A stretch of 47,281 nt of DNA from Schlesneria paludicola DSM 18645 (GTDB taxonomy: Bacteria > Planctomycetota > Planctomycetia > Planctomycetales > Planctomycetaceae), in the NCBI GenBank assembly GCA_945862235.1, contig CAMAYU010000026.1, positions 1 through 47,281 of the forward strand, written 5' to 3'. This document shows, piece after piece, positions 34,671 to 43,042 of the stretch; the first letter of the stretch is position 1, and each line of letters opens with the position of its first letter. Under the pieces are notes generated by a model. That model was given only the letters and a program-made list of their open reading frames with translations, was not told the DNA's origin and searched no databases. Both the position numbers and the translations under genes were made by a program.

Positions 34671-37600
34671 TCACGGTTGGCGTTGCCGTTCCGCAGCGTG
34701 CCAAGCTTTCCAACGCTTCAGCCAGGCGTCGTTCGACAGCAGTGAGGGCGTGCTGGAATCGAGCAGTTGCGTGTGCGAGAGAACTTCCGCTTCGAGCAGG
34801 ATCGACTCGGCGGATCGTGTGTCCACCTCATCGAGTTCGTCGAGGTTGATGACGTGAACGGTGCCGTTTCCGCCGACATAGGCGAATCGGCCATCGGGAC
34901 TGATCGCGAGGTGCCGCTGACCGTTATAGGCAAACAGCCGGGGCAATCGAAGTTTTCTGGAAGGGCAAAGTCGCCGCGAGTGCCGCCAGTCCCAGACATC
35001 GACCAGACCATCGGCATCGACCGTGATGACTTCGCCTGTTCGAGGCCGAAAGCGAGCGGCGATGTCTAAGTGTCCTTGCATCGCGGCTCCGACCAGTTCG
35101 TGGGTACTCAAATCCCAGACACGTGCCGAAGCATCTTTGGCCACGGTGAGCAGAAAGCGATTGTCTGCGGAGAACTCGATCGAGTAGACCCACGTCGGAT
35201 GAACGAGCGGCGGAGACAAGGCGAGACCCGTAGTGGCATCCCAGACGCGGGCCGTCTTATCGACAGAACTGGTGGCGATGCGGCGGCTGTCGCCAGAAAA
35301 AACTGCACTATGGATCGGTTGGTCGTGAGTCAAAGAACCGAAAGGAACTTCGGTCTCAGTCTTCCACAAGTGGCATTGCAGCTCGTGGCCAGTGTGAGTC
35401 AACAGCGTTTGGCCATCCGGGCTGATGCAGTCGCCAATGGGGTGCGGCGCATCCCGTCCCGGCAGTAATCCGGAATCGTTTACGGTCCTTCGCGCCTTCA
35501 ATGTCGCGGTCTCAAGTGAGTAGGTCCGACTGTCGGTGGCGCGCACCGCCAATGTTGCTCCATCGCGGGATCGTTGCAGGCCACGAAGCTGAGGCGCAGA
35601 CGGAATCGCCGCAGTCTGGAGACGCTCGCCGGTTTCAATGCTCCAGATGTCGATCTGACCACCTTGAGGGTTGGCCTCCGCATCGCCCGTTTTTGTGGCG
35701 CTCAGTGTGATGAGGGTGTTGCTCTCTCCAAATTCGGCATCCGCGAGCAAGTTGATGTCCCATGATTTGGAAACGGGACTTTGATCGGCGACATCGAAAA
35801 CCTGAACTCCCGATTGGGTATGCACGAGCAGTCGTTGGGAATCCGCTCGGAACTTTCCGCGTCGCAATGAATACGAATCCTCCGCGTTGGGGATCGCCCA
35901 GATCCGGGGATCCAGGGGCAGCTCCCACACGCGTACGTCGTCGTCGTAGCCGGCGGTGGCGAGCCGTTGGCCGTCGGCGGAGTAGGCCAATGACAGGACG
36001 CCGGGGGGATGCATGGCGACGACCGATTCCCGCTCGCGTCGGTCATAGTGGAACGATTCGACCGTCGCACCAGAGCCGGCCAAAACCAGACTCGGTTTCT
36101 CCGGGTGAAAGGCGGCAGTCAGGGGAGGGCGTTGGCCCGGAGTCCACGGTTCGCGTCCTGAAGGTGTGAGAGTCAAACTCAGTGATCCGCTGTCCTGTCC
36201 GGCGTCGATCGCGTCTGCGGAAGACAAGTTGTCACGACGGAGCTGCGGCAGAAAGAGGAGTTCGGGTAGTTCATTACCGCCTCGGATCAAGATGTTGTCG
36301 TTTGGCTTGCGCAATAGGCAAAATGCCGTCCCAACACCTTCACGGACGACAAACGCGATCTGCCGCGTACTCAAGTCCCAGGCGACAAGCCGTGAAGGCT
36401 CTTGAACAGCCACCAAGGCCAAGCTCTCTTGCGTGAATTGCGGCCAGAGTTGGCTCCAGCCCCCGCTCTCCGAGTGATGCGTGTCGCTGAACCAAGGCTC
36501 AGATTCCGTCTGATCTGTTCGATAGACGTGAAAGCGATTCTTGTCCGTCACGACCAACAGCCACTTGCCATCGGGACTGAACGCCAGGTGCCGCGGAGGA
36601 TCGGACAGTTTCCACCCCGGGCTGAGTGTCGCTCCGGACAGCGGATTGAAAAGGTGAACCGACTGCTCGCAGGCCACTGCCAGTCGCTCGGCCTTCTGGT
36701 CGAACGCGACGAGGTGAGCACGCTCGCCCAAGGGGATGACCAATCGATCCGCCAATGACGGAAAGTCGGCGACATGCACGGCAAGTTCTTTAGCGTACGC
36801 TTGAACTTGTCCATCGGGCGTCCAAGCCATCGTCCGCAGTTCACTGCGAACCGAGTTGGTGGACACGTCCAACACGGTGTCGTGCTGCCCAGCTTGGAAG
36901 GACTGAGACAAGAGGAATCGATTGCTCGGGTGAAACGCCAGGCGGTTGACTTGGCGAAGATTCTGGACGACTGCAATCGGACGGCTGATCTGGCGGGACC
37001 AGGTTTGGTAACGCAGGCGGTTGGCGCGGAGGCGTTCCGGATCGTCTTTCGACTTCAGCAGCGCGTGGGCAAACCAGAGCACGGCTTCGCGATCATTGCC
37101 GTCTTCGGCGGAATGGAGACCGTAGGCCGCGTACATGTCCGCCATCGTCACATTCGCCAGATTCAACGCGGCCTGCGTGGCGTCACGTTCGCGGGCCACT
37201 TCCGCGGCGAGTTCTGAAGTTCGCACGTTGGATTTCGTATTGATGAGCAGTGCGTCGGCATTGGCCTTGATCAGCCAGCGTTGTTGCCGTCCCTGCTCCT
37301 GAAAATGCAGGGCGGCGTACGTCGAGGCGAAGATTCCGACCAGCAGCAGCACAGTCACCGCAGCCAGTGAGGTCGCCAGTTCACGGTTGCGCCCGGCCCA
37401 GCGTGTAAAACGTTCTGTCAGAGAGTGCGGTCGGGCGTGAATCGGTTCGTTGTCTAAGAACCGCTGCAAGTCGTCGGCCATCGCTCCAGCAGTTTGGTAG
37501 CGCGAGGACGGTTCGCGGTCGAGGGCCTTGTGAATGATCGTCACCAGATCGTGCGGCACACCGGGACGCCGTCGATTAAGCGGCTCCGGCTCGCGCACAG

Positions 37601-38609
37601 CCAACGAATGCAAACTCTCCGAGACATCCTTCGCCGTAAACGCGGGTCGGTGAGAGATCAACTCGTACAGCGTCAGGCCAAAGCTATAGATGTCGCTCCG
37701 CTCGTCCACCTGACCGCGCACCGACTCCGGAGCGATGTAACGCAGCGTTCCGACCACGTCCCCATCGCGCGACAAACTCTCGTCTTCCGACTGCTTTAAC
37801 TTGGCCAGACCGAAGTCGGTCAACCAGGCGTTGCCGCTCTGATCGAGCAAAATATTGGCGGGCTTCACGTCACGATGCAGCACGCCCCGTTGGTGCGCGT
37901 AGTGCAATGCCTGTCCTATTTGAGAACCCACCTTCGCGACGGCCTGCGCCCGTTCGAGAAGCGCGCCTGCGGAAACGCTCGCCTCAGAATTGGATTCGTC
38001 GAGTAATTGGCTGAGCGGCTGCCCCTCGACGTACTGCATGGCGAAGTAATGGATCCCGTCCTGCTCGCCGGTTCCGTAAATGTCCACGATGTAGCTGTGG
38101 TGCAGTCGCCCCACCGCCTGAGCCTCACGGTGAAACCGCTTCAGTCGCGAGACACTTAAACCGAGCGCCGCTGGCAGCACCTTGAGTGCGACCTGCCGCT
38201 TGAGCGAACGCTGTTCGGCCTCGTAGACGACCCCCATCGCACCGCGACCGATCTCGCGCACGATGCGATAGTCGCCCAAATTCTCGGGAATGATGACTTG
38301 GCCCGCCCTGCGCCACTGGCTCGTCAAGTCATCGACAACTTCCGCGAAGACTTCCGCAATCCGCACGGCCTCGTCCGGAAACCGGTCTTGGTACGGCTGG
38401 AGCACGGGCGTCTCACCGGCTCGAAACAGCAGTTCCACTTCGATGGCGACCAGTTCAGGCAAGAGGTCCGCCCGATCACTCGGTTCCGCACGATCGTAAT
38501 ACTTCTCCAGCGAGACTCGGTGATCATGAGTCCACTCGGTCTCAAACTGTCGACACAACGCATCGATGCGAAGACTCTGTTGAATCGCAGTACTGCTTTG
38601 CTGCCCCAT
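34671..38609 (-). CDS. Ser/Thr protein kinase with WD40 propeller
   Basis: 1,312 residues. Residues about 114-390 are a PknB-type kinase: glycine loop IGRGAMGVVYEA, Lys143 (QVALKV), HRDVKPAN at 245-252, DFG at 265-267 and APE in YIAPESVRG, so catalysis should be intact. A membrane segment at about 411-435 (LATSLAAVTVLLLVGIFAST) splits the protein, and a charged helical region follows. From about 560 to the end come WD40-type repeats such as LAFSPDGKWLLVV, YDDDVRVWELP, SSVDKTARVWDATTG and DGLVDVWDW. The propeller would face outside and may sense ligands or bind partners. Planctomycetes carry many such kinases. ATG 38609 is the first start. It is divergent from the carrier-protein operon, with 383 bases between them, so shared regulation is possible. 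Confidence 0.93.
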   Translation of the reverse strand: MGQQSSTAIQQSLRIDALCRQFETEWTHDHRVSLEKYYDRAEPSDRADLLPELVAIEVELLFRAGETPVLQPYQDRFPDEAVRIAEVFAEVVDDLTSQWRRAGQVIIPENLGDYRIVREIGRGAMGVVYEAEQRSLKRQVALKVLPAALGLSVSRLKRFHREAQAVGRLHHSYIVDIYGTGEQDGIHYFAMQYVEGQPLSQLLDESNSEASVSAGALLERAQAVAKVGSQIGQALHYAHQRGVLHRDVKPANILLDQSGNAWLTDFGLAKLKQSEDESLSRDGDVVGTLRYIAPESVRGQVDERSDIYSFGLTLYELISHRPAFTAKDVSESLHSLAVREPEPLNRRRPGVPHDLVTIIHKALDREPSSRYQTAGAMADDLQRFLDNEPIHARPHSLTERFTRWAGRNRELATSLAAVTVLLLVGIFASTYAALHFQEQGRQQRWLIKANADALLINTKSNVRTSELAAEVARERDATQAALNLANVTMADMYAAYGLHSAEDGNDREAVLWFAHALLKSKDDPERLRANRLRYQTWSRQISRPIAVVQNLRQVNRLAFHPSNRFLLSQSFQAGQHDTVLDVSTNSVRSELRTMAWTPDGQVQAYAKELAVHVADFPSLADRLVIPLGERAHLVAFDQKAERLAVACEQSVHLFNPLSGATLSPGWKLSDPPRHLAFSPDGKWLLVVTDKNRFHVYRTDQTESEPWFSDTHHSESGGWSQLWPQFTQESLALVAVQEPSRLVAWDLSTRQIAFVVREGVGTAFCLLRKPNDNILIRGGNELPELLFLPQLRRDNLSSADAIDAGQDSGSLSLTLTPSGREPWTPGQRPPLTAAFHPEKPSLVLAGSGATVESFHYDRRERESVVAMHPPGVLSLAYSADGQRLATAGYDDDVRVWELPLDPRIWAIPNAEDSYSLRRGKFRADSQRLLVHTQSGVQVFDVADQSPVSKSWDINLLADAEFGESNTLITLSATKTGDAEANPQGGQIDIWSIETGERLQTAAIPSAPQLRGLQRSRDGATLAVRATDSRTYSLETATLKARRTVNDSGLLPGRDAPHPIGDCISPDGQTLLTHTGHELQCHLWKTETEVPFGSLTHDQPIHSAVFSGDSRRIATSSVDKTARVWDATTGLALSPPLVHPTWVYSIEFSADNRFLLTVAKDASARVWDLSTHELVGAAMQGHLDIAARFRPRTGEVITVDADGLVDVWDWRHSRRLCPSRKLRLPRLFAYNGQRHLAISPDGRFAYVGGNGTVHVINLDELDEVDTRSAESILLEAEVLSHTQLLDSSTPSLLSNDAWLKRWKAWHAAERQRQP

Positions 38610-38992
38610 CCGTCACGCACCGCTTCGTTGGAAAACTACAGCCCCGGTCTCCTCTCGGCGTGATGAGCGTGTTTTGAACAACACCGCCCCAGCCCCGAAG
38701 AGACATTCAGTCATTGTGGCCCAGCGTGGCGAAAAATAGCCGCCGGTTTGACGCTTTGCACCGGCTAAACCTGAGTGACGAATGCGAAAAGCCGACTTCG
38801 TGCGGCCCGACTCAATCTCGCCGTTCCGATTACTCCGGCTGTGTCGATGAAACGGAATCCGTGGAGGGGGAAGTTGCGAGAAAACCACGTCGATTTCGTC
38901 CTCAGACAAAAACACGAGCTAGCTTGAAACGCATCGTCACCGTGAGGTGGCCGAACAGTTGGCAAACCCGTTCTCTGTGAACCGAATCCGAA
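38610..38992. promoter_or_regulatory. Divergent intergenic region
   Basis: 383 bases separate the minus-strand kinase gene and the plus-strand carrier-protein operon. Both promoters must lie here or upstream, but no clear -35/-10 elements can be assigned in this GC-rich DNA. Notably it is one of few gaps without a long palindrome. Confidence 0.45.
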
Positions 38993-39271
38993 GTGAGTGA
39001 CATCGTGAGCGACATCGAAACGAAATTGCTGAATGACGTGCAGGCGATCCGCGAGATCGTGGCTCAACAAGGTCGATTGTCGGTCGATGTCTTCGAACTC
39101 GATACGACGAGCGACTTGTACAGCGCGGGACTGACCTCGCTCGCCACGGTCGGGATCATGCTCGCGCTAGAAGACCGGTTCAACATCGAATTTCCCGAGT
39201 CGATGCTGAGTCGCAAGACGTTCAACAGCATTGCCTCGATCTCGGGAGCCGTCTCGCAACTTGCCACGTAG
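38993..39271 (+). CDS. Acyl-carrier-protein-like carrier protein
   Basis: 92 residues, the usual four-helix size. The prosthetic-group site is DLYSAGLTSLA with Ser49 as the 4'-phosphopantetheine acceptor; ALEDRFNIEFPESML is the conserved helix III region. Ligase-associated carrier proteins of this kind hold an amino acid as a thioester. It is the first gene of the operon, ahead of the acyl-CoA dehydrogenase and the aminoacyl ligase, so I infer it is their shared carrier rather than the fatty acid synthase ACP. The start is GTG at 38993 or GTG at 39005; the two repeat the same codons (AGTGAGTGACATC) and the ribosome site is weak for both. Activation needs a phosphopantetheinyl transferase from elsewhere. 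Confidence 0.9.
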   Translation: MSDIVSDIETKLLNDVQAIREIVAQQGRLSVDVFELDTTSDLYSAGLTSLATVGIMLALEDRFNIEFPESMLSRKTFNSIASISGAVSQLAT

Positions 39272-39301
39272 GTCTCGCACTGTCGTCGATCAATCATTCC
39301 A

Positions 39302-39508
39302 GGTGAGCCGGGCGGCGTCAGTCCAATGGCACTCACTTTGAAGTTCTCTGAGTTAGCGGAACGGCGCAAGCCGTCCGGTTTCGTTGAGTTTTTCTGTATT
39401 TCACCGGACGGCTCGCGCCGTTCCGCTACCTAAAGAAAGTTCCATTGGGCGTCAGCCCCCGGATTCCTGTTACGAAGAAGCCCGAGGGCTGACGCCACCC
39501 GGCTCACC
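39302..39508. repeat. Triple-nested composite palindrome (copy B)
   Basis: Outer arms 39302-39321 and 39489-39508 (GGTGAGCCGGGCGGCGTCAG). Middle arms about 39323-39339 and 39437-39449 (CCAATGGCACT-ACTTT). Inner arms 39355-39379 and 39403-39427 (AGCGGAACGGCGCAAGCCG) are of a different sequence from copy A, but the order and spacing of parts are the same. It lies inside the carrier-protein operon. Confidence 0.88.
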
Positions 39509-39536
39509 GTGACTCCTACTGCTCCCCGAGAAGCTC

Positions 39537-40736
39537 ATGAAAACCCTCGAACTCAACACCGCGATTGACATTGGATTTGACTTCGACGAACTGCTCCGAC
39601 AGGTGCATGCCGTTGGCAAAACAGTCCTCGCCGTTCATGCGGCGGAGGTTGACCGCGACGCGCGTTTCCCCAAAGAAGCCTTCGCAGCGCTGCGTCACAC
39701 CAAGCTACTGAGTGCCTATGTTCCGACCGAATTCGGCGGGATGGGACTCAACATCGTGCAGATCGGCCAGGTCTGTGAAGCCCTCGGCCAATACTGCGGT
39801 TCGTCCGCGATGATCTATGCGATGCACTGCATTCAAGTCGCCTGCGTCGTGCATCACGCGCAGGATTCGAGTTACTACCGCAATTACTTGTGGGAGCTGG
39901 TGGCCGACCAACGCTTGATGGCTTCCGCCACGACCGAGATCGGAACTGGCGGCGACTTGCGGTCGAGCGTCTGTGCGATCGAAGTCAGTGGCCGCGAATT
40001 CAAACTGACCAAGAAGGCGCCCGTCATCTCTTACGGTGGGACGGCCGACGACATCTTCGTAACGTGCCGCCGCTCACCCGAGTCACCTGCCAGCGATCAG
40101 GTGCAGGTGTTGGTGCGGCGCGGTGAGTTCACCGCCGAACCACTCTCGACGTGGGACACGATGGGCTTTCGCGGCACATGCAGTTCCGGCTTCACGCTGA
40201 CAGCGGCAGGCGATGTCGCCCAGATCATGCCGACACCGTTCGATGAGATTCTCACGCAGACGATGCACCCGTACTCGCACATCGTGTGGTGTTCGCTTTG
40301 GACGGGGATCGCAGCCGACGCGGTCAATCTGGCCCGCTCGTTCGTTCGCGCCGAGGCTCGCAAGACGCCCGGAGAGACACCGATCTCCGCCATTCGTCTC
40401 GCCGAAGTCGATCGTGTGCTGCAAGAGATGCGACACAACGTGCAGAGCCTCACCCGCGAATATCACGAACTGCTCAAGCAGAACGATCCCGAAGCCTTTC
40501 GTGGGTTCGGTTTCTCCATCCGCACGAACAACCTCAAGGTGACCTGTTCGCAGCGGATCGTCGAGATCGTCGGCCAAGCCCTGCTGATCTGCGGCATCTC
40601 CGGCTACCGCAATGACTCCAAGTTCAGCCTCGCACGGCATCTGCGCGACGCCTACGGAGCGGCTCTGATGGTCAACAACGACCGCATTACAAAACTCAAT
40701 GCCACGATGCTGATGGTTCACAAGGAGGCGTTCTAA
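39537..40736 (+). CDS. Acyl-CoA dehydrogenase-like flavoprotein
   Basis: 399 residues, normal length for the FAD family. Typical parts: helical N-domain with PTEFGGMGLNIVQIGQVCEA, middle beta-domain with SATTEIGTGGDL and KKAPVISYGGTADDIFV, WDTMGFRGTCSSGFTL before the C-terminal helices, and LICGISGYRNDSKFSLARHL near the end. Standard members make an alpha,beta-double bond in acyl-CoA thioesters. Its place between a carrier protein and an amino acid:carrier-protein ligase suggests the substrate is a carrier-bound aminoacyl thioester, as in PltE/RedW-type prolyl-carrier oxidases; this is inference. The catalytic base cannot be assigned with certainty. The downstream ligase starts two bases after the stop and its AAGGAGG lies inside this gene, so the two are translationally linked. 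Confidence 0.88.
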   Translation: MKTLELNTAIDIGFDFDELLRQVHAVGKTVLAVHAAEVDRDARFPKEAFAALRHTKLLSAYVPTEFGGMGLNIVQIGQVCEALGQYCGSSAMIYAMHCIQVACVVHHAQDSSYYRNYLWELVADQRLMASATTEIGTGGDLRSSVCAIEVSGREFKLTKKAPVISYGGTADDIFVTCRRSPESPASDQVQVLVRRGEFTAEPLSTWDTMGFRGTCSSGFTLTAAGDVAQIMPTPFDEILTQTMHPYSHIVWCSLWTGIAADAVNLARSFVRAEARKTPGETPISAIRLAEVDRVLQEMRHNVQSLTREYHELLKQNDPEAFRGFGFSIRTNNLKVTCSQRIVEIVGQALLICGISGYRNDSKFSLARHLRDAYGAALMVNNDRITKLNATMLMVHKEAF

Positions 40737-40738
40737 TT

Positions 40739-41665
40739 ATGTGTCTCTCACACGAAGTACTGACGGCGGCGTACCAAGGCTTCCTCGATCAACTGACCGA
40801 CGCGGGACTGCTCATCCCATCGGGTGTGCCCGGTGTCTACGGACACAGCGGCGTGTTCGAGCGAGTCCTCGAAGGCTTCGACCAGTCCATCACTCGCCGC
40901 AGCGCGCACCTCAACGCCGAGGTCATTCGCTTTCCCGGCGTGCTCAACCGGCAGCATTATTTGAAGACCAGTCACATCGAGAGCTTTCCCGATCTGATGG
41001 GGTCCATCCACAGTTTCACCGGCAACGAACGCGATCACTTGGGCCTCTTACAGAAACGGGCCGACGGCGAGGACTGGACGCAGGATCTCAAGCCGACGCA
41101 GCTCATGCTGACACCGGCCACCTGCTACCCGCTCTATCCAACGGCCACCGGCACGCTTCGTGAAGGAGGCCGCACGGTCGATCTCCGCTCGTTCGTCTTT
41201 CGCCACGAACCGTCGATTGACCCGTGTCGGATGCAGATGTTCCGGATGCACGAAGCCGTCAGACTCGGCTCGCCCGAACAGGCTCTCGCACATCGTGGCC
41301 TCTGGATGGAGCTGGGCAAAGAGATCTTGAACGCGGCCGGATTGAATGTGGAATGCGTGGTCGCCAACGATCCGTTCTTCGGTCGCGGCGGGCGCGTGAT
41401 GGCCGTCTCGCAGAAAGAACAAAGCCTGAAGTTCGAGATGGTGATTCCGGTCGCCACCGCCGAGAAACCGACGGCGATCATGTCCTGCAATTATCACCTC
41501 GACTATTTCGGCAAGGCGTTCGGCATCCACACCGCCGACGGCCAAGTGGCCCATTCCGCCTGCATGGGCTTCGGTTTGGAACGAGTCACACTCGCCCTCT
41601 TCAAAACGCACGGGTTCCATCCCGATCGCTGGCCCGCCGACGTGAAGCATGAGCTGGGACTATGA
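40739..41665 (+). CDS. Amino acid:[carrier protein] ligase (SerRS-like, no tRNA arm)
   Basis: 308 residues, close to the size of the family described in Bradyrhizobium. It is a class II synthetase catalytic core without the tRNA-binding arm. Motif 2 is VFRHEP with MFRMHE, motif 3 is GFGLERVTLALF. The three zinc ligands of archaeal SerRS and of the ligases are visible: Cys129 (PATCYPLYP), Glu172 (RMHEAVRLG) and Cys275 (HSACMGFG). Family members activate small amino acids (Gly, Ala) with ATP and load them onto the phosphopantetheine of a carrier protein, not onto tRNA. The carrier two genes upstream is the likely partner. Start ATG 40739 has a perfect AAGGAGG at 40722-40728 inside the previous gene. 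Which amino acid is used cannot be told from sequence. Confidence 0.92.
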   Translation: MCLSHEVLTAAYQGFLDQLTDAGLLIPSGVPGVYGHSGVFERVLEGFDQSITRRSAHLNAEVIRFPGVLNRQHYLKTSHIESFPDLMGSIHSFTGNERDHLGLLQKRADGEDWTQDLKPTQLMLTPATCYPLYPTATGTLREGGRTVDLRSFVFRHEPSIDPCRMQMFRMHEAVRLGSPEQALAHRGLWMELGKEILNAAGLNVECVVANDPFFGRGGRVMAVSQKEQSLKFEMVIPVATAEKPTAIMSCNYHLDYFGKAFGIHTADGQVAHSACMGFGLERVTLALFKTHGFHPDRWPADVKHELGL

Positions 41666-41667
41666 CG

Positions 41668-41897
41668 CTGGACCATCGCCTTTTTCAAAGTAGTTATTCC
41701 GATCCCGTGGGGGGCACTCGTGAAGGTGGAACGGTGGGCAGATTGGTTTAGAGCCTCTCCACTTCTCCTCTCAGTTCGCCTTCTCTGTGCCTCTGCGTCT
41801 CTGTGGTAAACCTTCTTCGATGACGTTCCTGGGAGAGGATTTTACCACAGAGACGCAGAGGCACAGAGAAGGCAAGCAGAGGTCTGTTCTTCAGAAG
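41668..41897. repeat. About 230-bp dispersed repeat, CACAGAG family (copy 2)
   Basis: It contains a perfect 33-base inverted repeat (41778-41810 and 41841-41873; core TACCACAGAGACGCAGAGG). Its 3' end runs into GGTGGGCCGGCGCGGCGAAA, a truncated piece of the 3517-3613 family. It sits in the operon between the ligase and DUF1839 genes. Confidence 0.88.
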
Positions 41898-41949
41898 GGT
41901 GGGCCGGCGCGGCGAAACGCCGTTGAGACGCCACAGATACACATTAAAG

Positions 41950-42936
41950 ATGGCCCTGACTATGACGCAGCGCGTTCTCACTCTCGACCCGAGCAGCTAC
42001 CAGCGGCATCGTCTGCACACTCAGGAACGCAACTGGGCGGAGACGAATTGCTACGTCGATCTATGGATCGAGCTGCTGCATGCGTGGGGCTTTGAACCGC
42101 TCGCCGCGATGCCGTTCACGCTGGCCATCGACTTTGAAGGGGATCAATGGACCTTCTTCAAATTCCCTCTGGCCGACTTGTGGGAGCTGTACGGACTGGA
42201 CGTTCAAGAGTTGGCCATCTGGCGGCCCGTCCTCTCGCATGTCGAAGAACAGGTCGGACGAGGACGGCCGGTGCTGGTCGAGTTGGATTCGTTCTATCTC
42301 CCCGACACAGCAGGAACCGCCTACAAGATTCAACACCAGAAGACGACCGTCGCGGCGATTGAGATCGACGTGAACGGTCAGCGTCTCGGCTACCTCCACG
42401 GGCAGGGCTACTACGAACTGCACGGCGACGACTTCGTCAACATCTTCAACCTGGAAGGCGTGAAGCATCCCACCGTGCTGCCGCCTTACGCCGAGTTCGT
42501 GAAGCGTCGGACCACTGCACCATTGGCCGGTGATGATCTCTTGCAAGCGTCGTTAAGACTGTTGCGCCGTCAACTGCCGCTGCTGCCGGAAGCCAATCCA
42601 TTCGCGAAGTTCAAGCCGCGCTTTGAAGCCGACCTGCGATGGCTCGCGACTGAACCGATTGAGACCTTCCATCAATACTCGTTCGCCACGCTCAGACAAT
42701 TCGGCTCCTGTTACGAAGTGGCCGCGGCGTATTTGAGTTGGCTCCAATCGCAAGGCATCTCGCAATTGGAACGACCGACGGCCGCGTTCTCCGAATTGTC
42801 GGCCAATGCCAAAACGATGCAGTTCCAACTCGCCCGCGCCATGGCTCGCAAGAAGCCGATGGACCTGTCGATCCTCGATCAAATGGCCACGACGTGGGCG
42901 ACGGCGATTGACGGGATGAAGGCGGTATTCGTGTGA
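41950..42936 (+). CDS. DUF1839 family protein, possible BtrH-like aminoacyltransferase
   Basis: 328 residues. NWAETNCYVDLWIELLHAWG, FTLAIDFEGDQWTFFKFP and ELDSFYLPDTAGTAY mark DUF1839, a family of unknown function that often accompanies amino acid:carrier-protein ligases. A Cys34 (after Asn), Asp113 (VELDSFYLPD) and His129 (KIQHQKT) are arranged like the papain-type N-domain of BtrH, which moves an aminoacyl group from a carrier protein to an acceptor. The segment VLVELDSFYLPDT followed by an H and a V-A-A-I-E-I-D strand, then GYYELHGDDF, supports this reading. It is still inference. Start is ATG 41950 or 41962; the frame's extension to 41899 comes from repeat sequence. There is no signal peptide. 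Confidence 0.78.
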   Translation: MALTMTQRVLTLDPSSYQRHRLHTQERNWAETNCYVDLWIELLHAWGFEPLAAMPFTLAIDFEGDQWTFFKFPLADLWELYGLDVQELAIWRPVLSHVEEQVGRGRPVLVELDSFYLPDTAGTAYKIQHQKTTVAAIEIDVNGQRLGYLHGQGYYELHGDDFVNIFNLEGVKHPTVLPPYAEFVKRRTTAPLAGDDLLQASLRLLRRQLPLLPEANPFAKFKPRFEADLRWLATEPIETFHQYSFATLRQFGSCYEVAAAYLSWLQSQGISQLERPTAAFSELSANAKTMQFQLARAMARKKPMDLSILDQMATTWATAIDGMKAVFV

Positions 42937-42972
42937 GTACCACCCAAGAAAACGTGGCTGACAATGAAACTT

Positions 42973-43003
42973 CTGAGCGGGGCTGACGCCACCCCGCTCA
43001 GAG
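42973..43003. repeat. Short copy of the CTGAGCGGGG palindrome
   Basis: CTGAGCGGGG-CTGACGCCAC-CCCGCTCAG hairpin, preceded by AATGAAACTT and followed by AGATGTCCC. The same flank AATGAAAC-TC-GAGCGGGG occurs at 46241-46260 inside the last gene. Confidence 0.8.
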
Positions 43004-43042
43004 ATGTCCCACCATTGGCCGTGTGAAACGAGAAACAACCGC

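Noticed and set aside
38993..39271. Carrier protein as the general fatty-acid ACP
   Set aside because: Its site is GLTSL rather than the usual GADSLD, no fatty-acid synthesis gene is adjacent, and it leads an operon with the aminoacyl ligase.
40739..41665. A true seryl-tRNA synthetase
   Set aside because: At 308 residues it lacks the N-terminal tRNA-binding arm, and it is encoded with a carrier protein.
41899..41949. Upstream extension of the DUF1839 protein
   Set aside because: The extra residues MGRRGETPLRRHR are encoded by the truncated GGCCGGCGCGGCG repeat and have no ribosome site.
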